From positions 62,001 to 126,000 of the forward strand of contig CAVTSA010000017.1 of assembly GCA_963737225.1 (NCBI GenBank): a DNA stretch of 64,000 nucleotides. Reading direction: 5' to 3'. The notes below the pieces were generated by a model. That model worked only from the letters and a program-made list of their open reading frames with translations, was not told where the DNA came from and did not search any database. Both the position numbers and the translations under genes were made by a program. Below, piece after piece: positions 27,018-35,659 of this stretch; within the stretch, counting starts at the first letter, position 1; the number at the start of each line of letters is the position of its first letter. This stretch comes from CAVTSA01 sp963737225 (lineage in GTDB: Bacteria; Chloroflexota; Dormibacteria; Dormibacterales; Dormibacteraceae).

Positions 27018-27593
27018 TTGGATATCACCGTCACGCCGTCCCGCCTCGAGGGCGTGCTCGTCGTGGACACCGACTTCTTTCGGGACGACCGGGGCTTCTT
27101 CATCGAGAACTACCACCAGCAGCGGTTCGGCGAGCACGGGCTGACGGCAACGTTCGTGCAGGACAACCACTCGCGGTCGGCAGAGGGCGTGCTGCGGGGG
27201 ATGCACTACCAGGACCTGTCCGCACCGATGGGAAAGCTGGTCCGCTGCACGCGGGGCGCGATACTCGACGTGGCGATCGACCTCCGGGTGGGATCTCCGA
27301 CCTTCGGTGAGTGGGTGGCGGAGGAGCTCACCGAGGACAACATGCGGCAGCTCTACTGTCCGCCCGGGTTCGGACACGGGTTCCTCACGCTGTCGGACAG
27401 CGCGGACGTGCAGTACAAATGCACCGGCTTCTACACGCCCTCGGCCGAGGGGAGCGTGGCCTGGAACGACCCTGAGATCGGCGTCCGGTGGCCGAACCCG
27501 GCGCCCAGGCTGTCGCAGAAAGACGCCGCCGCGCCGAGCCTGGCCGAGTATCGCGCGCGCCCCGCGTTCAGGTATCCGCTGGAGACGCCGTGA
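27018..27593 (+). CDS. rmlC: dTDP-4-dehydrorhamnose 3,5-epimerase
   Basis: Cupin-fold enzyme of dTDP-L-rhamnose synthesis that epimerises C3 and C5 of dTDP-4-keto-6-deoxyglucose. 191 residues, the normal size. Family motifs: DDRGFFIENYHQQRFGEHGL, FVQDNHSRSAEGVLRGMHYQ (catalytic His and substrate arginine region), GAILDVAIDLRVGSPTFGEW, LYCPPGFGHGFLTLSD and the tyrosine segment YKCTGFYTP. The TTG start at 27018 is preferred because AGGAGG lies seven to twelve bases before it. The stop overlaps the next start (TGATG), and together with the downstream epimerase and rmlD this forms one operon. Confidence 0.93.
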   Translation: MDITVTPSRLEGVLVVDTDFFRDDRGFFIENYHQQRFGEHGLTATFVQDNHSRSAEGVLRGMHYQDLSAPMGKLVRCTRGAILDVAIDLRVGSPTFGEWVAEELTEDNMRQLYCPPGFGHGFLTLSDSADVQYKCTGFYTPSAEGSVAWNDPEIGVRWPNPAPRLSQKDAAAPSLAEYRARPAFRYPLETP

Positions 27594-28651
27594 TGGGCGC
27601 GATCCTGCTGGTCGGGGGCGGCGGCTATCTGGGCTCGGTGCTGGCGGCCGAGCTGGTGGAGCGTGGGTACGCGGTTCGGGTCCTGGACCGTCTCTACTTC
27701 GGGGACCTTGGTCTCCGGGACGTCCGGGATCGGGTCCAGGTCGTGATCGGCGACATGCGCACCGTGGGCCCCGACATCCTGCGCGGCGTCGACGCCGTCA
27801 TCAACGTGGGCGGGCTCTCCAACGACCCGACTGCCGAGTACAACCCGAAGGCCAACTACGAGATGAACGTGAAGGCGACCGTGGGTCTGGCCGAGCTGTG
27901 CCGCCAGCACGGCGTCCCCCGCTACATCCTCGCGTCGTCCTGCTCGGTGTACGACCGCGGGGTCGGAGAGGAGCAGCTGGATGTGCTGCTCGACGAGACC
28001 GCCGACGTCGACCCTCCGAGCGCCTACGGCGGCTCCAAGATGGCGGCCGAGCGCGGGATCCTGCCCATGGGATCGGACGCGTTCTGCACCACCGCGCTGC
28101 GGATGGGGACGCTGTTCGGGTTCTCGACGCGGATGCGGTACGACCTGGTGGTCAACACGTTCGTGAAGGACGCGATGAGCAAGGGCTACATCACGATCCA
28201 CTACGGCGGCGAGATGTGGCGGCCGCTGGCCGAGGTGCGCGACGCCGCGCGGGCCTACATCGCGCTGCTGCGGGCGCCGGCGAGCAAGGTGAACGGCCGT
28301 GTCTTCAACCTGGTGAACCGGAACTTCCGGATCTCGGAGCTGGCCCTGCGCGTGCGTTCGGTCCTGCAGGAGGTGGGGGTTCCCACCGACATCCGGGCCG
28401 ACTTCTCGTATCGCGGGGTGCGGTCGTACCGGGTGACCGGTGAGCGCCTGGAGCGTGAGGTCGGTTTCCGCCCCACGGTCACCGTGGAGGAGTCGGTCCG
28501 GAACATGGTGACGGGGATCCGCCAGCACGGGTACGACGACTTCGAGAACCCGCGGTACTACAACATCACCTGGATGCGGCTGCTGGAGCAGGCGCACGAG
28601 GTGATCAAGATCACGGGCGGGGTCTTCGAGGCGCCGGAAGTCCGGGATTGA
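27593..28651 (+). CDS. NAD-dependent epimerase/dehydratase (extended SDR)
   Basis: Nucleotide-sugar SDR of 352 residues between rmlC and rmlD, each junction overlapping as TGATG. NAD motif is GGGGYLGSVLAAEL. The catalytic serine lies in YILASSCSVYDRG and the YxxxK pair in SAYGGSKMAAE. GGLSNDPTAEYN and NPRYYNITWMRLLEQ are not standard RmlB features, so this is a different epimerase, reductase or dehydratase, perhaps making a second deoxysugar from a dTDP-sugar. True rmlB is encoded at 34407-35429. Confidence 0.83.
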   Translation: MGAILLVGGGGYLGSVLAAELVERGYAVRVLDRLYFGDLGLRDVRDRVQVVIGDMRTVGPDILRGVDAVINVGGLSNDPTAEYNPKANYEMNVKATVGLAELCRQHGVPRYILASSCSVYDRGVGEEQLDVLLDETADVDPPSAYGGSKMAAERGILPMGSDAFCTTALRMGTLFGFSTRMRYDLVVNTFVKDAMSKGYITIHYGGEMWRPLAEVRDAARAYIALLRAPASKVNGRVFNLVNRNFRISELALRVRSVLQEVGVPTDIRADFSYRGVRSYRVTGERLEREVGFRPTVTVEESVRNMVTGIRQHGYDDFENPRYYNITWMRLLEQAHEVIKITGGVFEAPEVRD

Positions 28652-29529
28652 TGTCACGGCGAATCGTCGTCATCGGTGCCGGAGGCCAGCTCGGGAACGA
28701 CCTGCTGCGGGTTTGGCCTCGCCTCCACCCCGACGATCAGCTGATCCCGCTGAACCACGCCGACCTGGACGTGACCGACGCCGCCGGGGTCCGGGAAGCG
28801 CTGCAGGCACATCGCCCCTGGCTGGTCATCAACACCGCGGCCTTCCACAAGGTGGACCTGATCGAATCGACACCGGGCCCCGCGTTCGAGGTGAACGTGC
28901 TGGGGGCCCGCAACGTCGCGCTCAGCTGCGAGGAGCTGGACGCGGCCTGCATGTTCATCAGCACCGACTACGTGTTCACGGATTCGCCCGATCGAGCCCC
29001 CCACCTGGAGACGGAGCCGGTGAGACCGGCCAACACCTACGGCGTCAGCAAGGCGGCCGGCGAGGAGGTCGTCCGTCTCGCCTGCCGGCGGCACTACGTG
29101 GTCCGATCCTGCGGGCTCTACGGGGTGGCGGGCGCGTCCGGCAAGGGCGGCAACTTCGTCGAGACGATGCTGCGGCTGGCGGGCTCCGGAAGGCAGATCC
29201 GCATCGTCGACGACCAGATGATGACGCCCACGCCGACCTTCGAGCTGGCGGAACAGCTCGCCGTCCTGGCCGATCGCGAGGCGTACGGGCTCTATCACGC
29301 GACCAGCCAGGGGGCGTGCTCGTGGTACGAGTTCGCGGCGGAGATCTTCCGCCTCGCCAGGCTCGCGCCGGATTACTCCCGGCAGTCGTCCGAGGAGTCC
29401 GGCTCCGCCGCCCGTCGCCCGTCGTACTCCGTCCTCGAGAATCGGGCGCTCCAGAGCCTGGGTCTCGATCGGCTGCCCAGATGGCAGGACGGGCTGGCGC
29501 ACTATCTGGAGATGAGACAGGCGTCGTGA
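28651..29529 (+). CDS. rmlD: dTDP-4-dehydrorhamnose reductase
   Basis: Reduces dTDP-4-keto-L-rhamnose with NAD(P)H, the last step of dTDP-rhamnose synthesis. 292 residues, the usual length. Motifs: VVIGAGGQLGNDLL (cofactor turn), NHADLDVTDAAGV, VINTAAFHKVDLIES (the AAYT/KVD block), MFISTDYVFTDSPDR, and TYGVSKAAGEE with the YxxxK pair, then MMTPTPTFELAEQL. The ATG overlaps the previous stop (TGATG). The product is the donor for rhamnosyltransferases such as those at 20487 and 33357. Confidence 0.93.
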   Translation: MSRRIVVIGAGGQLGNDLLRVWPRLHPDDQLIPLNHADLDVTDAAGVREALQAHRPWLVINTAAFHKVDLIESTPGPAFEVNVLGARNVALSCEELDAACMFISTDYVFTDSPDRAPHLETEPVRPANTYGVSKAAGEEVVRLACRRHYVVRSCGLYGVAGASGKGGNFVETMLRLAGSGRQIRIVDDQMMTPTPTFELAEQLAVLADREAYGLYHATSQGACSWYEFAAEIFRLARLAPDYSRQSSEESGSAARRPSYSVLENRALQSLGLDRLPRWQDGLAHYLEMRQAS

Positions 29530-29562
29530 CGCACCCGATCGTCGCCTCGAGCGGGTAACCCG

Positions 29563-30336
29563 ATGGACCAGCGCAAGTACTACCTCTTCATGGGCTACAA
29601 CCCGCAAGCCCTCCGGGAGCGCTACGCGTCGTACGCCGACCAGTTCGCGCCGGGAACCACGGTGGTCGACGTCGGATGCGGTCGTGGCGAGTTCCTGGAG
29701 CTGCTGCGGGACCGCGAGATCCAGGGCATCGGGGTCGATCCCGACGCGGGCATGGTCGAGGACGTCCGCGCCAAGGGCCTCCAGGCGGTCCAGTGCGACG
29801 GCCTGAGCTACCTGAAGGAGCACCCGCTCAGCTGCGAGGGCGTGTTCATGGCCCATGTGGCGGAGCACGTGCAGCCCGAGGACCTGGCGGCGCTGATCCA
29901 GGCGGCCGCGCAGGCGCTGCGGGCCGGCGGCCGGTTGACGATCGTCACCCCGAATCCCCAGAACCTCCTCATGCAGCTGCACGACTTCTGGATCGACCTC
30001 CAGCACGTTCGCTTCTACAGCCCGCACTCGCTCCATCTGCTCTTCCACTCCGCGGGCCTGGTGGACTGTGAGCTGGGAGTGAACCCGCTCTATCGACTGG
30101 GGCCCGACTGGGCCGTCGACGGGCTCCCGGAGCTGCACGGCCAGATCGCCCCCGCACCTCCGACGAGCGGGATCAGGCGCCGGGTCGTCGGTGAGGGGAT
30201 CCCGGAATCGGTCTGGAAGCGGCTCGACGAGCTGGAGGCGAGGGTCGACCTGCTCAGCCGTTGGGTGTCGGAGCTCTATCCGCCCGGGGAGATCTTCGTC
30301 ACCGGAGTCCGACCGCAAGCTCGGCCTCCGGACTGA
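29563..30336 (+). CDS. Class I SAM-dependent methyltransferase
   Basis: Methyltransferase of 257 residues. Motif I is TTVVDVGCGRGEFLELL, motif II GIGVDPDAGMVEDVRA, motif III VFMAHVAEHVQPEDL, and LTIVTPNPQNL follows. The C-terminal tail LDELEARVDLLSRWV is a predicted coiled coil. The short gap after rmlD suggests cotranscription. Similar proteins with VGCGRGEFLELL and a coiled-coil tail are found in O-antigen and exopolysaccharide clusters. Target sugar not known. Confidence 0.8.
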   Translation: MDQRKYYLFMGYNPQALRERYASYADQFAPGTTVVDVGCGRGEFLELLRDREIQGIGVDPDAGMVEDVRAKGLQAVQCDGLSYLKEHPLSCEGVFMAHVAEHVQPEDLAALIQAAAQALRAGGRLTIVTPNPQNLLMQLHDFWIDLQHVRFYSPHSLHLLFHSAGLVDCELGVNPLYRLGPDWAVDGLPELHGQIAPAPPTSGIRRRVVGEGIPESVWKRLDELEARVDLLSRWVSELYPPGEIFVTGVRPQARPPD

Positions 30337-30411
30337 GCGCCCGGCGACGGCGACGGAGGACGTGGTGGGCGGCGGCGGCGTCCGGACGGGTGGCGCTCCA
30401 CGGGCCTTCGT

Positions 30412-31170
30412 TCAGGGAGTGCGATTGATCGCCCGGTTGGCTCCGTTCGCGCGCACGAAGTCGTTCACCGCGTAGTAGGCGTCGATCGACTCGCCGGCGT
30501 CCCCCCAGAACCCGTCGACGATGTCGTACTGCATGACCCCGCCGGACACGTAGTAGTTGTTGACGTCCGTGATCTCGAGCTCGCCCCGGGCGGACGGCGT
30601 GAGAGTCGGGATCACGTCGAACACCTCGCGTCCGTACATGTACACACCGGTGACCGCAAACGAGCTGGGCGGCGCCGACGGTTTCTCCACGATCCGGGCG
30701 ATGCGCGTCCCGTGCCCGAACTCGACCACGCCGAGATGCCGAAGATGGTCCGGATCCTGGATCTGAGAGAGCAGTATCCGGGCGCCTGAATCCTGCTTCC
30801 GGAACCCCTCGATGGCGGTCCGGATGGACTGGCCGAAGATGTTGTCCGCCAGCATCACGACCACCTTGTCGGACGCCGCGAACCGCTGCGCGAGCCCCAA
30901 CGCCTCGGCGATCCCGCCCGGCTTCTCCTGGTACGCGTACAGCAGCCTTTCGATGCCGTACTCGTGGCCGTTGCCGAGGAGCCTGAAGAACTCCCCCGCA
31001 TGGATGCCTCCGGTGACCAGCATGATCTCATCGACACCGGCCTCCACCAAGGCTTCGATCGCGTAGGTGATCATCGGCCGGTCGTAGATCGGAAGCAGGT
31101 GCTTGTTCGTGATCCGGGTCAGCGGATAGAGCCGGCTGCCCGTGCCGCCGGCGAGGACGACTCCCTTCAA
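30412..31170 (-). CDS. rmlA: Glucose-1-phosphate thymidylyltransferase, short type
   Basis: Makes dTDP-glucose from glucose-1-phosphate and dTTP, the first step of dTDP-rhamnose synthesis. The nucleotide-binding signature LAGGTGSRLYPLTRITNKHLL is intact, followed by YDRPMITYAIEAL, VVMLADNIFG (metal site Asp) and VEKPSAPPSSFAVTGVYMYG. At 252 residues it is shorter than E. coli RmlA but matches the short archaeal/Gram-positive type. TTG at 31170 begins the fold and sits nine bases after a TACGAT box on the minus strand. It is read away from the methyltransferase gene at 31249 and converges with the one ending at 30336. Confidence 0.88.
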   Translation of the reverse strand: MKGVVLAGGTGSRLYPLTRITNKHLLPIYDRPMITYAIEALVEAGVDEIMLVTGGIHAGEFFRLLGNGHEYGIERLLYAYQEKPGGIAEALGLAQRFAASDKVVVMLADNIFGQSIRTAIEGFRKQDSGARILLSQIQDPDHLRHLGVVEFGHGTRIARIVEKPSAPPSSFAVTGVYMYGREVFDVIPTLTPSARGELEITDVNNYYVSGGVMQYDIVDGFWGDAGESIDAYYAVNDFVRANGANRAINRTP

Positions 31171-31185
31171 ACCGCCCGAATCGTA
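31171..31185 (-). promoter_or_regulatory. -10 box of a leaderless promoter for rmlA
   Basis: TACGAT on the minus strand (31185-31180), nine bases before the TTG at 31170. Confidence 0.45.
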
Positions 31186-31235
31186 AGGGAATCGGGAACG
31201 GTGACGCTGTTCGGTGCGGTTCCGGACCCCTCCTG

Positions 31236-31248
31236 TAGGATCGTCCCG
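31236..31248 (+). promoter_or_regulatory. -10 box of a leaderless promoter
   Basis: TAGGAT at 31236-31241, seven bases before the GTG at 31249. The 79 bases between rmlA and this gene hold two divergent leaderless-type promoters. Confidence 0.5.
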
Positions 31249-32109
31249 GTGTTCGAAAAGCGACGGCGGCTTGCTCGCTGGCTGTCCGGAGAGGGCATCG
31301 AGATCGGCGCCCTGCACCAGCCGCTGGACCTGCCGCCCGAGGTCCACGTGACGTACGTGGACCACCTACCCGTCGAGCGGCTGCGGGAGCACTACCCCGA
31401 GCTCGCCGGCGTGAACCTGGTGCCGGTGGACGTGATCGGCACCGCCGAGGACCTGAGCGCGTTCGCCGACGATTCGCTCGATTTCGTGATCGGGAACCAC
31501 CTCTTCGAGCATCTCGAGTACCCGATCGGCGCGCTCCTCGAGTTCCAGCGGGTGCTGCGTCCGGGAGGTGTCGCCTATCTGGCGCTGCCCGACAAGCGCC
31601 TGACGTTCGACAAGCGGAGAGATCTCACCAGCATCGAGCACCTGGTGCAGGAGCAGCGAGAAGGGCTGGCAGAGCAGAACCGCCGCGCCCATTACCTCGA
31701 CTGGGCGGAGAACGTGGACGGGAAGGATCCGGGGGCCGCCACCGAGGCGCACGCGGACGCGCTGATGGCGATCCCGTACAGCATCCACTTCCACGTCTGG
31801 CGCCCGGACACCTTCCTCGATTTCCTCGCCGCGGCGCGCCGTGAGTTCCCGATCGCGCTGCAGCCGATCCAGTTCGCCGCCATCGAGGAGCCGGACGACT
31901 TCGAGTTCATCATCCTCCTGGCGAAGCCGGACGGTGACCGGCCGGTGCTGCCGGCGCGCCCTGACAGCGGCGCCTCCGCCGAGAACGGTCACACCGGGTT
32001 GACCGTCAACGACCTCGTCTTTCCGGGGAACACGGGGTTACGGGACGTGGTTCGCGACACGCCTCTCGAACCACCCCTGCGCGCGATCAAGCGGCGCCTG
32101 AAACTGTAG
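31249..32109 (+). CDS. SAM-dependent methyltransferase
   Basis: Methyltransferase-fold protein of 286 residues beginning FEKRRRLARWLSGEGIEIGAL, where IEIGAL takes the place of motif I, followed by VTYVDHLPVERLREHYPEL. FADDSLDFVIGNHLFEHLEYP is motif II/III, and FQRVLRPGGVAYLALPDKRL is the post-motif strand. DKRLTFDKRRD is shared with the protein at 37037-38008 (DRRFTFDIHRR), so these are two paralogues. The GTG start is fixed by homology and by the -10 box seven bases upstream. Confidence 0.8.
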   Translation: MFEKRRRLARWLSGEGIEIGALHQPLDLPPEVHVTYVDHLPVERLREHYPELAGVNLVPVDVIGTAEDLSAFADDSLDFVIGNHLFEHLEYPIGALLEFQRVLRPGGVAYLALPDKRLTFDKRRDLTSIEHLVQEQREGLAEQNRRAHYLDWAENVDGKDPGAATEAHADALMAIPYSIHFHVWRPDTFLDFLAAARREFPIALQPIQFAAIEEPDDFEFIILLAKPDGDRPVLPARPDSGASAENGHTGLTVNDLVFPGNTGLRDVVRDTPLEPPLRAIKRRLKL

Positions 32110-32128
32110 GCACGGCGGAATCACAGCC

Positions 32129-32158
32129 GGCGGCGCGCCGCCCGGGGCCCGGGCCGCC
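32129..32158. terminator. GC-rich palindromes between convergent genes
   Basis: GGCGGCGCGCCGCC at 32129-32142 is a perfect palindrome and is followed by the near-palindrome CCCGGGGCCCGGG. The outer GGCGGC and GCCGCC can also pair. It lies between two convergent stops and could terminate both transcripts; no U-rich tract is present. Confidence 0.4.
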
Positions 32159-32190
32159 GCCTGCCGCACCGCCCGGGTGCTCGAGCCGAG

Positions 32191-33399
32191 CTACGGAAGG
32201 GCGCTCTCTTCGCCGGCCCGGCCGAGCTCGTCGAATACCGGATCCAGGACGCCGACGAGGCGCCGGGCGAACGTCGCGCGGGCGAAACGCGCGGTTGCGG
32301 TCCGCGCCCGGGCCGCCATCTGGTGACGGCGCCGGGAGTCGTCGATCAGCGCACGGCTGCGAGTGACGAGCGTATCGAGATCACCCCACAGGTAGCCGGT
32401 GTTTCCCTCGTCGACAACCTCGGTCTGGCCGCCCCGGGCGATCACGATCGGTACCGCGCCATATGCCATCGCCTCCACCGTCGTCATGCCGAAGTGCTCG
32501 AGGGCCTCGGGGTGCGACGCCTCGTCGACGCCGTACCCCGCCGCATGCCAGTACAGCGAGGCTCCGGCGTACTCGGCTCGCAGCTCGTCTCGCGGAATAT
32601 CCGTCCGGACCCGGATCGGGTACCCCTCCGCGCTCCGAACCACCGCCTGGAAGTAGTCGCGGCTGTCCCGATCCTGGTGGAGGGAGCCGGCGAGATGCAG
32701 CTCCCAACCCCGGACGCCACCGTCGCAGAGCTGGCGGAAGGCGCGGACCAGGAGGTCGTGACGCTTCACGTGGCCGCCGGCGACGAACCGGCCCACCGAG
32801 AGGATCCACGGCCGCTTGGCCTGCCAGTCCGGTTCGCCGGGGGGTATCTCGATCGGGGGGTAGAGCACCTCCGAGGGCCTTCCCCACACCCGCTCGACGC
32901 ACCGCCGGACATATTCGGACTGGCTGATGAGCGGGTCGAAGGCCGCCAGGTCCCGTCGGCCCCGCTCGCCCCGCAGCGGGTACGGGAACTGGCAGAGCAT
33001 GACCGAGCGCGCCGCCCTGGAGACCGCGGGTATGACGTAGGCCATCGCGATCCAGAGGTCGTACTCGCGGGTCAGGGCCGCCGCTTGCCGGGCGACCAGG
33101 GCGTTACGCAGCGGGCGCAGCCCGGGCGCCCGCGCGAGCGCGCGGTGAACGGGCGTCACCCGGCGGGTACCGGAGCGGAGCGTGATCCCGGCGAGGTCCA
33201 GGCCGAGCACGCTGCGATACCGCTCGCGGTCGACCGGGACCGGGCTCACGATCTCGATCCGGTGTTCGGGATAGGCGTCGCGGAGCACCTCGGCGACCGT
33301 GCCCAGATACTTCTCACCTCCGCCGTAGGTGGAGCCGAAGTAGGGGGAGTGGAGACCTACGCGAAGCGAGCGTCCCACTCCGGCCTCGGGACCATCCAA
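32191..33399 (-). CDS. Glycosyltransferase family 4
   Basis: GT-B enzyme of about 400 residues. N-terminal region LRVGLHSPYFGSTYGGGEKYLGTVAEVL shows the glycine-rich acceptor-domain loop. The donor domain has LSVGRFVAGGHVKRHDLLVRAF, WELHLAGSL, ASLYWHAAGYGVDEASHPEALEHFGMTTVEAMA and VIARGGQTEVVD, where EHFGMTTVEAMAYG is the GT4 E-x7-E block. The extreme start is a TTG at 33399 overlapping the upstream GT2 gene by 43 bases. A GTG at 33378 is an equally good candidate. Third gene of the minus-strand run rmlB - GT2 - GT4. Confidence 0.83.
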   Translation of the reverse strand: MDGPEAGVGRSLRVGLHSPYFGSTYGGGEKYLGTVAEVLRDAYPEHRIEIVSPVPVDRERYRSVLGLDLAGITLRSGTRRVTPVHRALARAPGLRPLRNALVARQAAALTREYDLWIAMAYVIPAVSRAARSVMLCQFPYPLRGERGRRDLAAFDPLISQSEYVRRCVERVWGRPSEVLYPPIEIPPGEPDWQAKRPWILSVGRFVAGGHVKRHDLLVRAFRQLCDGGVRGWELHLAGSLHQDRDSRDYFQAVVRSAEGYPIRVRTDIPRDELRAEYAGASLYWHAAGYGVDEASHPEALEHFGMTTVEAMAYGAVPIVIARGGQTEVVDEGNTGYLWGDLDTLVTRSRALIDDSRRRHQMAARARTATARFARATFARRLVGVLDPVFDELGRAGEESALP

Positions 33400-34400
33400 C
33401 GGGCGACCTCGCTGTCCGGGACCGTTCGCCGGCCCCGGATGTGCCCTCTCGCCGCCAGCGCCTCGGGGGCGTGTGCGAGGAACGACTGCAGCACGCGCCC
33501 TCGAAGGGCAAGCCGGCGCGTCGCCTTCTGGGCCGCCGGCTGGAGCCGGCTCAGGTCATGCCCGTCTACCGGAGCCTCCGGCACCTGATCCGCCTCAGGG
33601 CGGCGCAGCCTCGCTGCCCGCAGACCGAGCGCCGAGAACGAGCGCGCGACGAGCGGCGCCGGCGCGTCCTTCAGCACCATCAGCAACCGGTTGCGGTCGA
33701 CGTGGAAGAGGAAGAAGTCGGACCACTCGCCGGATGTCCGGCTGTGCCCGTGCTCGACCACGGCGCGTGGGTCGTACAACACCTTCCAACCCCGCAGGCG
33801 GAGGCGCCAGCTGAGGTCGGTGTCCTCGTAGTACATGAAGAAGCTCTCGTCGAAGGTGCCGACGTCATCGATGGCCTCGCGTCGCAGCAGAGCCGCCGCG
33901 CCGCAGAAGCCGAACACCTCTTCGGGACGATCGAACTGACCGTCGTCCGGCTCCCCCGATCCCCGATCGCCGCCACTGCCGTCGGTGAGCAGGACCCCGC
34001 CGGCGTTCTGGATGACGTGCGGGCGGTCGGCGAACACGAGCTTGCTGGTCACCGCCCCCGCGCCGGTGTCGTGCTCCGCGGAGTCCACCAGCGCCGCCAG
34101 CCAGCCTGGGCGTACCCGCGTGTCGTTGTTGAGCACCACCACGTGCTCGCCGCGGGCGCCGCGGATCGCCAGGTTGTTGGCAGCCGCGAAGCCGAGGTTC
34201 CGGTTGCAGGTGACGAGCCGTACCCAGCGGTGGTACCGGCGCAGGTGCTCGACCGAACCGTCGCCGGAGTGGTTGTCGACGACCGTCACGTCGAGCCCGC
34301 CGACCACCTCCTGCGCCCGCATCGCCTCCAGGCACGGGTCGAGGTGACGGAGGCCGTTGTAGTTGACGATGACGACCGAGGCGGTCGGCCGGGAGAGCAT
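33357..34400 (-). CDS. Glycosyltransferase family 2, WbbL-like rhamnosyltransferase
   Basis: GT-A transferase of 347 residues. TASVVIVNYNGLRHLDPCL opens the fold; VTVVDNHSGDGSV, NRNLGFAAANNLAI, VVVLNNDTRV (metal-binding DxD-like) and the acceptor block FDESFFMYYEDTDLSWRLRLRGW are typical of WbbL-type rhamnosyltransferases. The C-terminal ~100 residues form a basic helical region. Its gene begins six bases after the rmlB stop on the same strand, which supports dTDP-rhamnose as donor. The 3' end overlaps the following GT4 gene. Confidence 0.85.
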   Translation of the reverse strand: MLSRPTASVVIVNYNGLRHLDPCLEAMRAQEVVGGLDVTVVDNHSGDGSVEHLRRYHRWVRLVTCNRNLGFAAANNLAIRGARGEHVVVLNNDTRVRPGWLAALVDSAEHDTGAGAVTSKLVFADRPHVIQNAGGVLLTDGSGGDRGSGEPDDGQFDRPEEVFGFCGAAALLRREAIDDVGTFDESFFMYYEDTDLSWRLRLRGWKVLYDPRAVVEHGHSRTSGEWSDFFLFHVDRNRLLMVLKDAPAPLVARSFSALGLRAARLRRPEADQVPEAPVDGHDLSRLQPAAQKATRRLALRGRVLQSFLAHAPEALAARGHIRGRRTVPDSEVARWMVPRPEWDARFA

Positions 34401-34406
34401 GCGCGG

Positions 34407-35429
34407 TCAGCCGGGCAGCGGCTGGTAGTTGCGGCGGTAGTACTCCCAGTAGGCGCCGTTCTTCAGCGGCCGCCACCAGTCTTCGTGATCGCGATACCAG
34501 CGCACCGTCGACTCCATCCCTTCGGCAAACCCGATTTGCGGCTTCCAGCCCAGCTCGGTGCGGATGTTCTCCGTGTCGAGGGCGTAGCGATGGTCATGTC
34601 CTTTGCGGTCCTTCACGTGCTGGATCAGGCTGCGTGGCTTGCCCAGCAGCTCACAGACCAGGTCGGCGACCGTGTTCCCGCTCCACTCGGCGCCGCTGCC
34701 CACGTTGTAGACGCTTCCCGGCTCCCCCTCGTGCAGGGCGACGTCGATCGCGCGGCAGTGGTCCTCGACGTGGATGTAGTCCCGGACCGCGGTCCCGTCG
34801 CCGTACAGAGGAAGGGGTTCCCCGTCGATCGCGTTCGTGATCAAGACCGGGATCAGCTTCTCGGGGTAGTGGTACGGACCATAGGTGTTCGCTCCGCGGG
34901 TCACGATGAGCGGCAGCCCGTGACTGATCGCGTAGGCGCGGGCGAGGTGCTCACCGCCGGCCTTCGACGCCGCGTAGGGGCTGCGGGGGGCAAAAGCGTC
35001 GGTCTCCCGGGATCGTCCGTGCGTCACCTCACCGTAGACCTCGTCCGTGCTCACGAGGTGGAACACCCGATGATGGTGGCGGAGCGCCGCGTCACACAGG
35101 ACGGCGACCCCCAGGACGTCCGTCTCCACGAACGCGAACGGATCCTGAAGCGAGCGGTCCACGTGGGTGTCGGCGGCGAAGTTGACCATGGCGTCAACCT
35201 GGCCCGCCAGCTCGTCGACCAGTCCCCGGTCACAGATGTCGCCGTGCACGAACCGGTAGCCGGCAGCGTGCTCGACCTCGCGCAGGTTCGCCAGGTTGCC
35301 GGCGTAGGTCAGCTTGTCGAGGACCCACACCTCGAGCTCGGGGCGGCGCCGCACCAGCCGGCGCACGAACCCCGACCCGATGAAGCCGGCGCCGCCGGTC
35401 ACCAGTACCCGCTTGAAGCTGCGGCTCAT
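34407..35429 (-). CDS. rmlB: dTDP-glucose 4,6-dehydratase
   Basis: NAD-dependent dehydratase making dTDP-4-keto-6-deoxyglucose, the second step of dTDP-rhamnose synthesis. 340 residues. GGAGFIGSGFVRRL binds NAD; DKLTYAGNLANLREVE, FAADTHVDRSL, HLVSTDEVYGEV (Thr-Asp-Glu catalytic set), SPYAASKAGGEHLARAY (YxxxK) and RGANTYGPYHYPEKLIP are all present as in active enzymes. The ATG at 35429 places the NAD motif at residue ~10. The rmlB-GT2-GT4 order suggests this run adds rhamnose to the glycan made here. Confidence 0.95.
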   Translation of the reverse strand: MSRSFKRVLVTGGAGFIGSGFVRRLVRRRPELEVWVLDKLTYAGNLANLREVEHAAGYRFVHGDICDRGLVDELAGQVDAMVNFAADTHVDRSLQDPFAFVETDVLGVAVLCDAALRHHHRVFHLVSTDEVYGEVTHGRSRETDAFAPRSPYAASKAGGEHLARAYAISHGLPLIVTRGANTYGPYHYPEKLIPVLITNAIDGEPLPLYGDGTAVRDYIHVEDHCRAIDVALHEGEPGSVYNVGSGAEWSGNTVADLVCELLGKPRSLIQHVKDRKGHDHRYALDTENIRTELGWKPQIGFAEGMESTVRWYRDHEDWWRPLKNGAYWEYYRRNYQPLPG

Positions 35430-35644
35430 CGGCACGTCGCTCCCGCGGCGAGGTGGAGTGGCGCCGGCACGGCGCGGCCTGTGATCTCGGGGTTGGACAT
35501 GTCTCTCTTCATCCTCGTCCGCCGGCAACGTTGCGGCCGGCGGGAGCGGGTCGCGGCGAGTCGCCGTAATCGTACCCAGGCGGGCGGCTCAAACCTCACC
35601 GCGCCGTGGCGTGGCACAACATCCGGGGGTCCCGAGCGCGGAGG

Positions 35645-35659
35645 TACACTGCGGCGAGC
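35645..35659 (+). promoter_or_regulatory. -10 box of a leaderless promoter
   Basis: TACACT at 35645-35650, nine bases before the ATG at 35660. Confidence 0.45.
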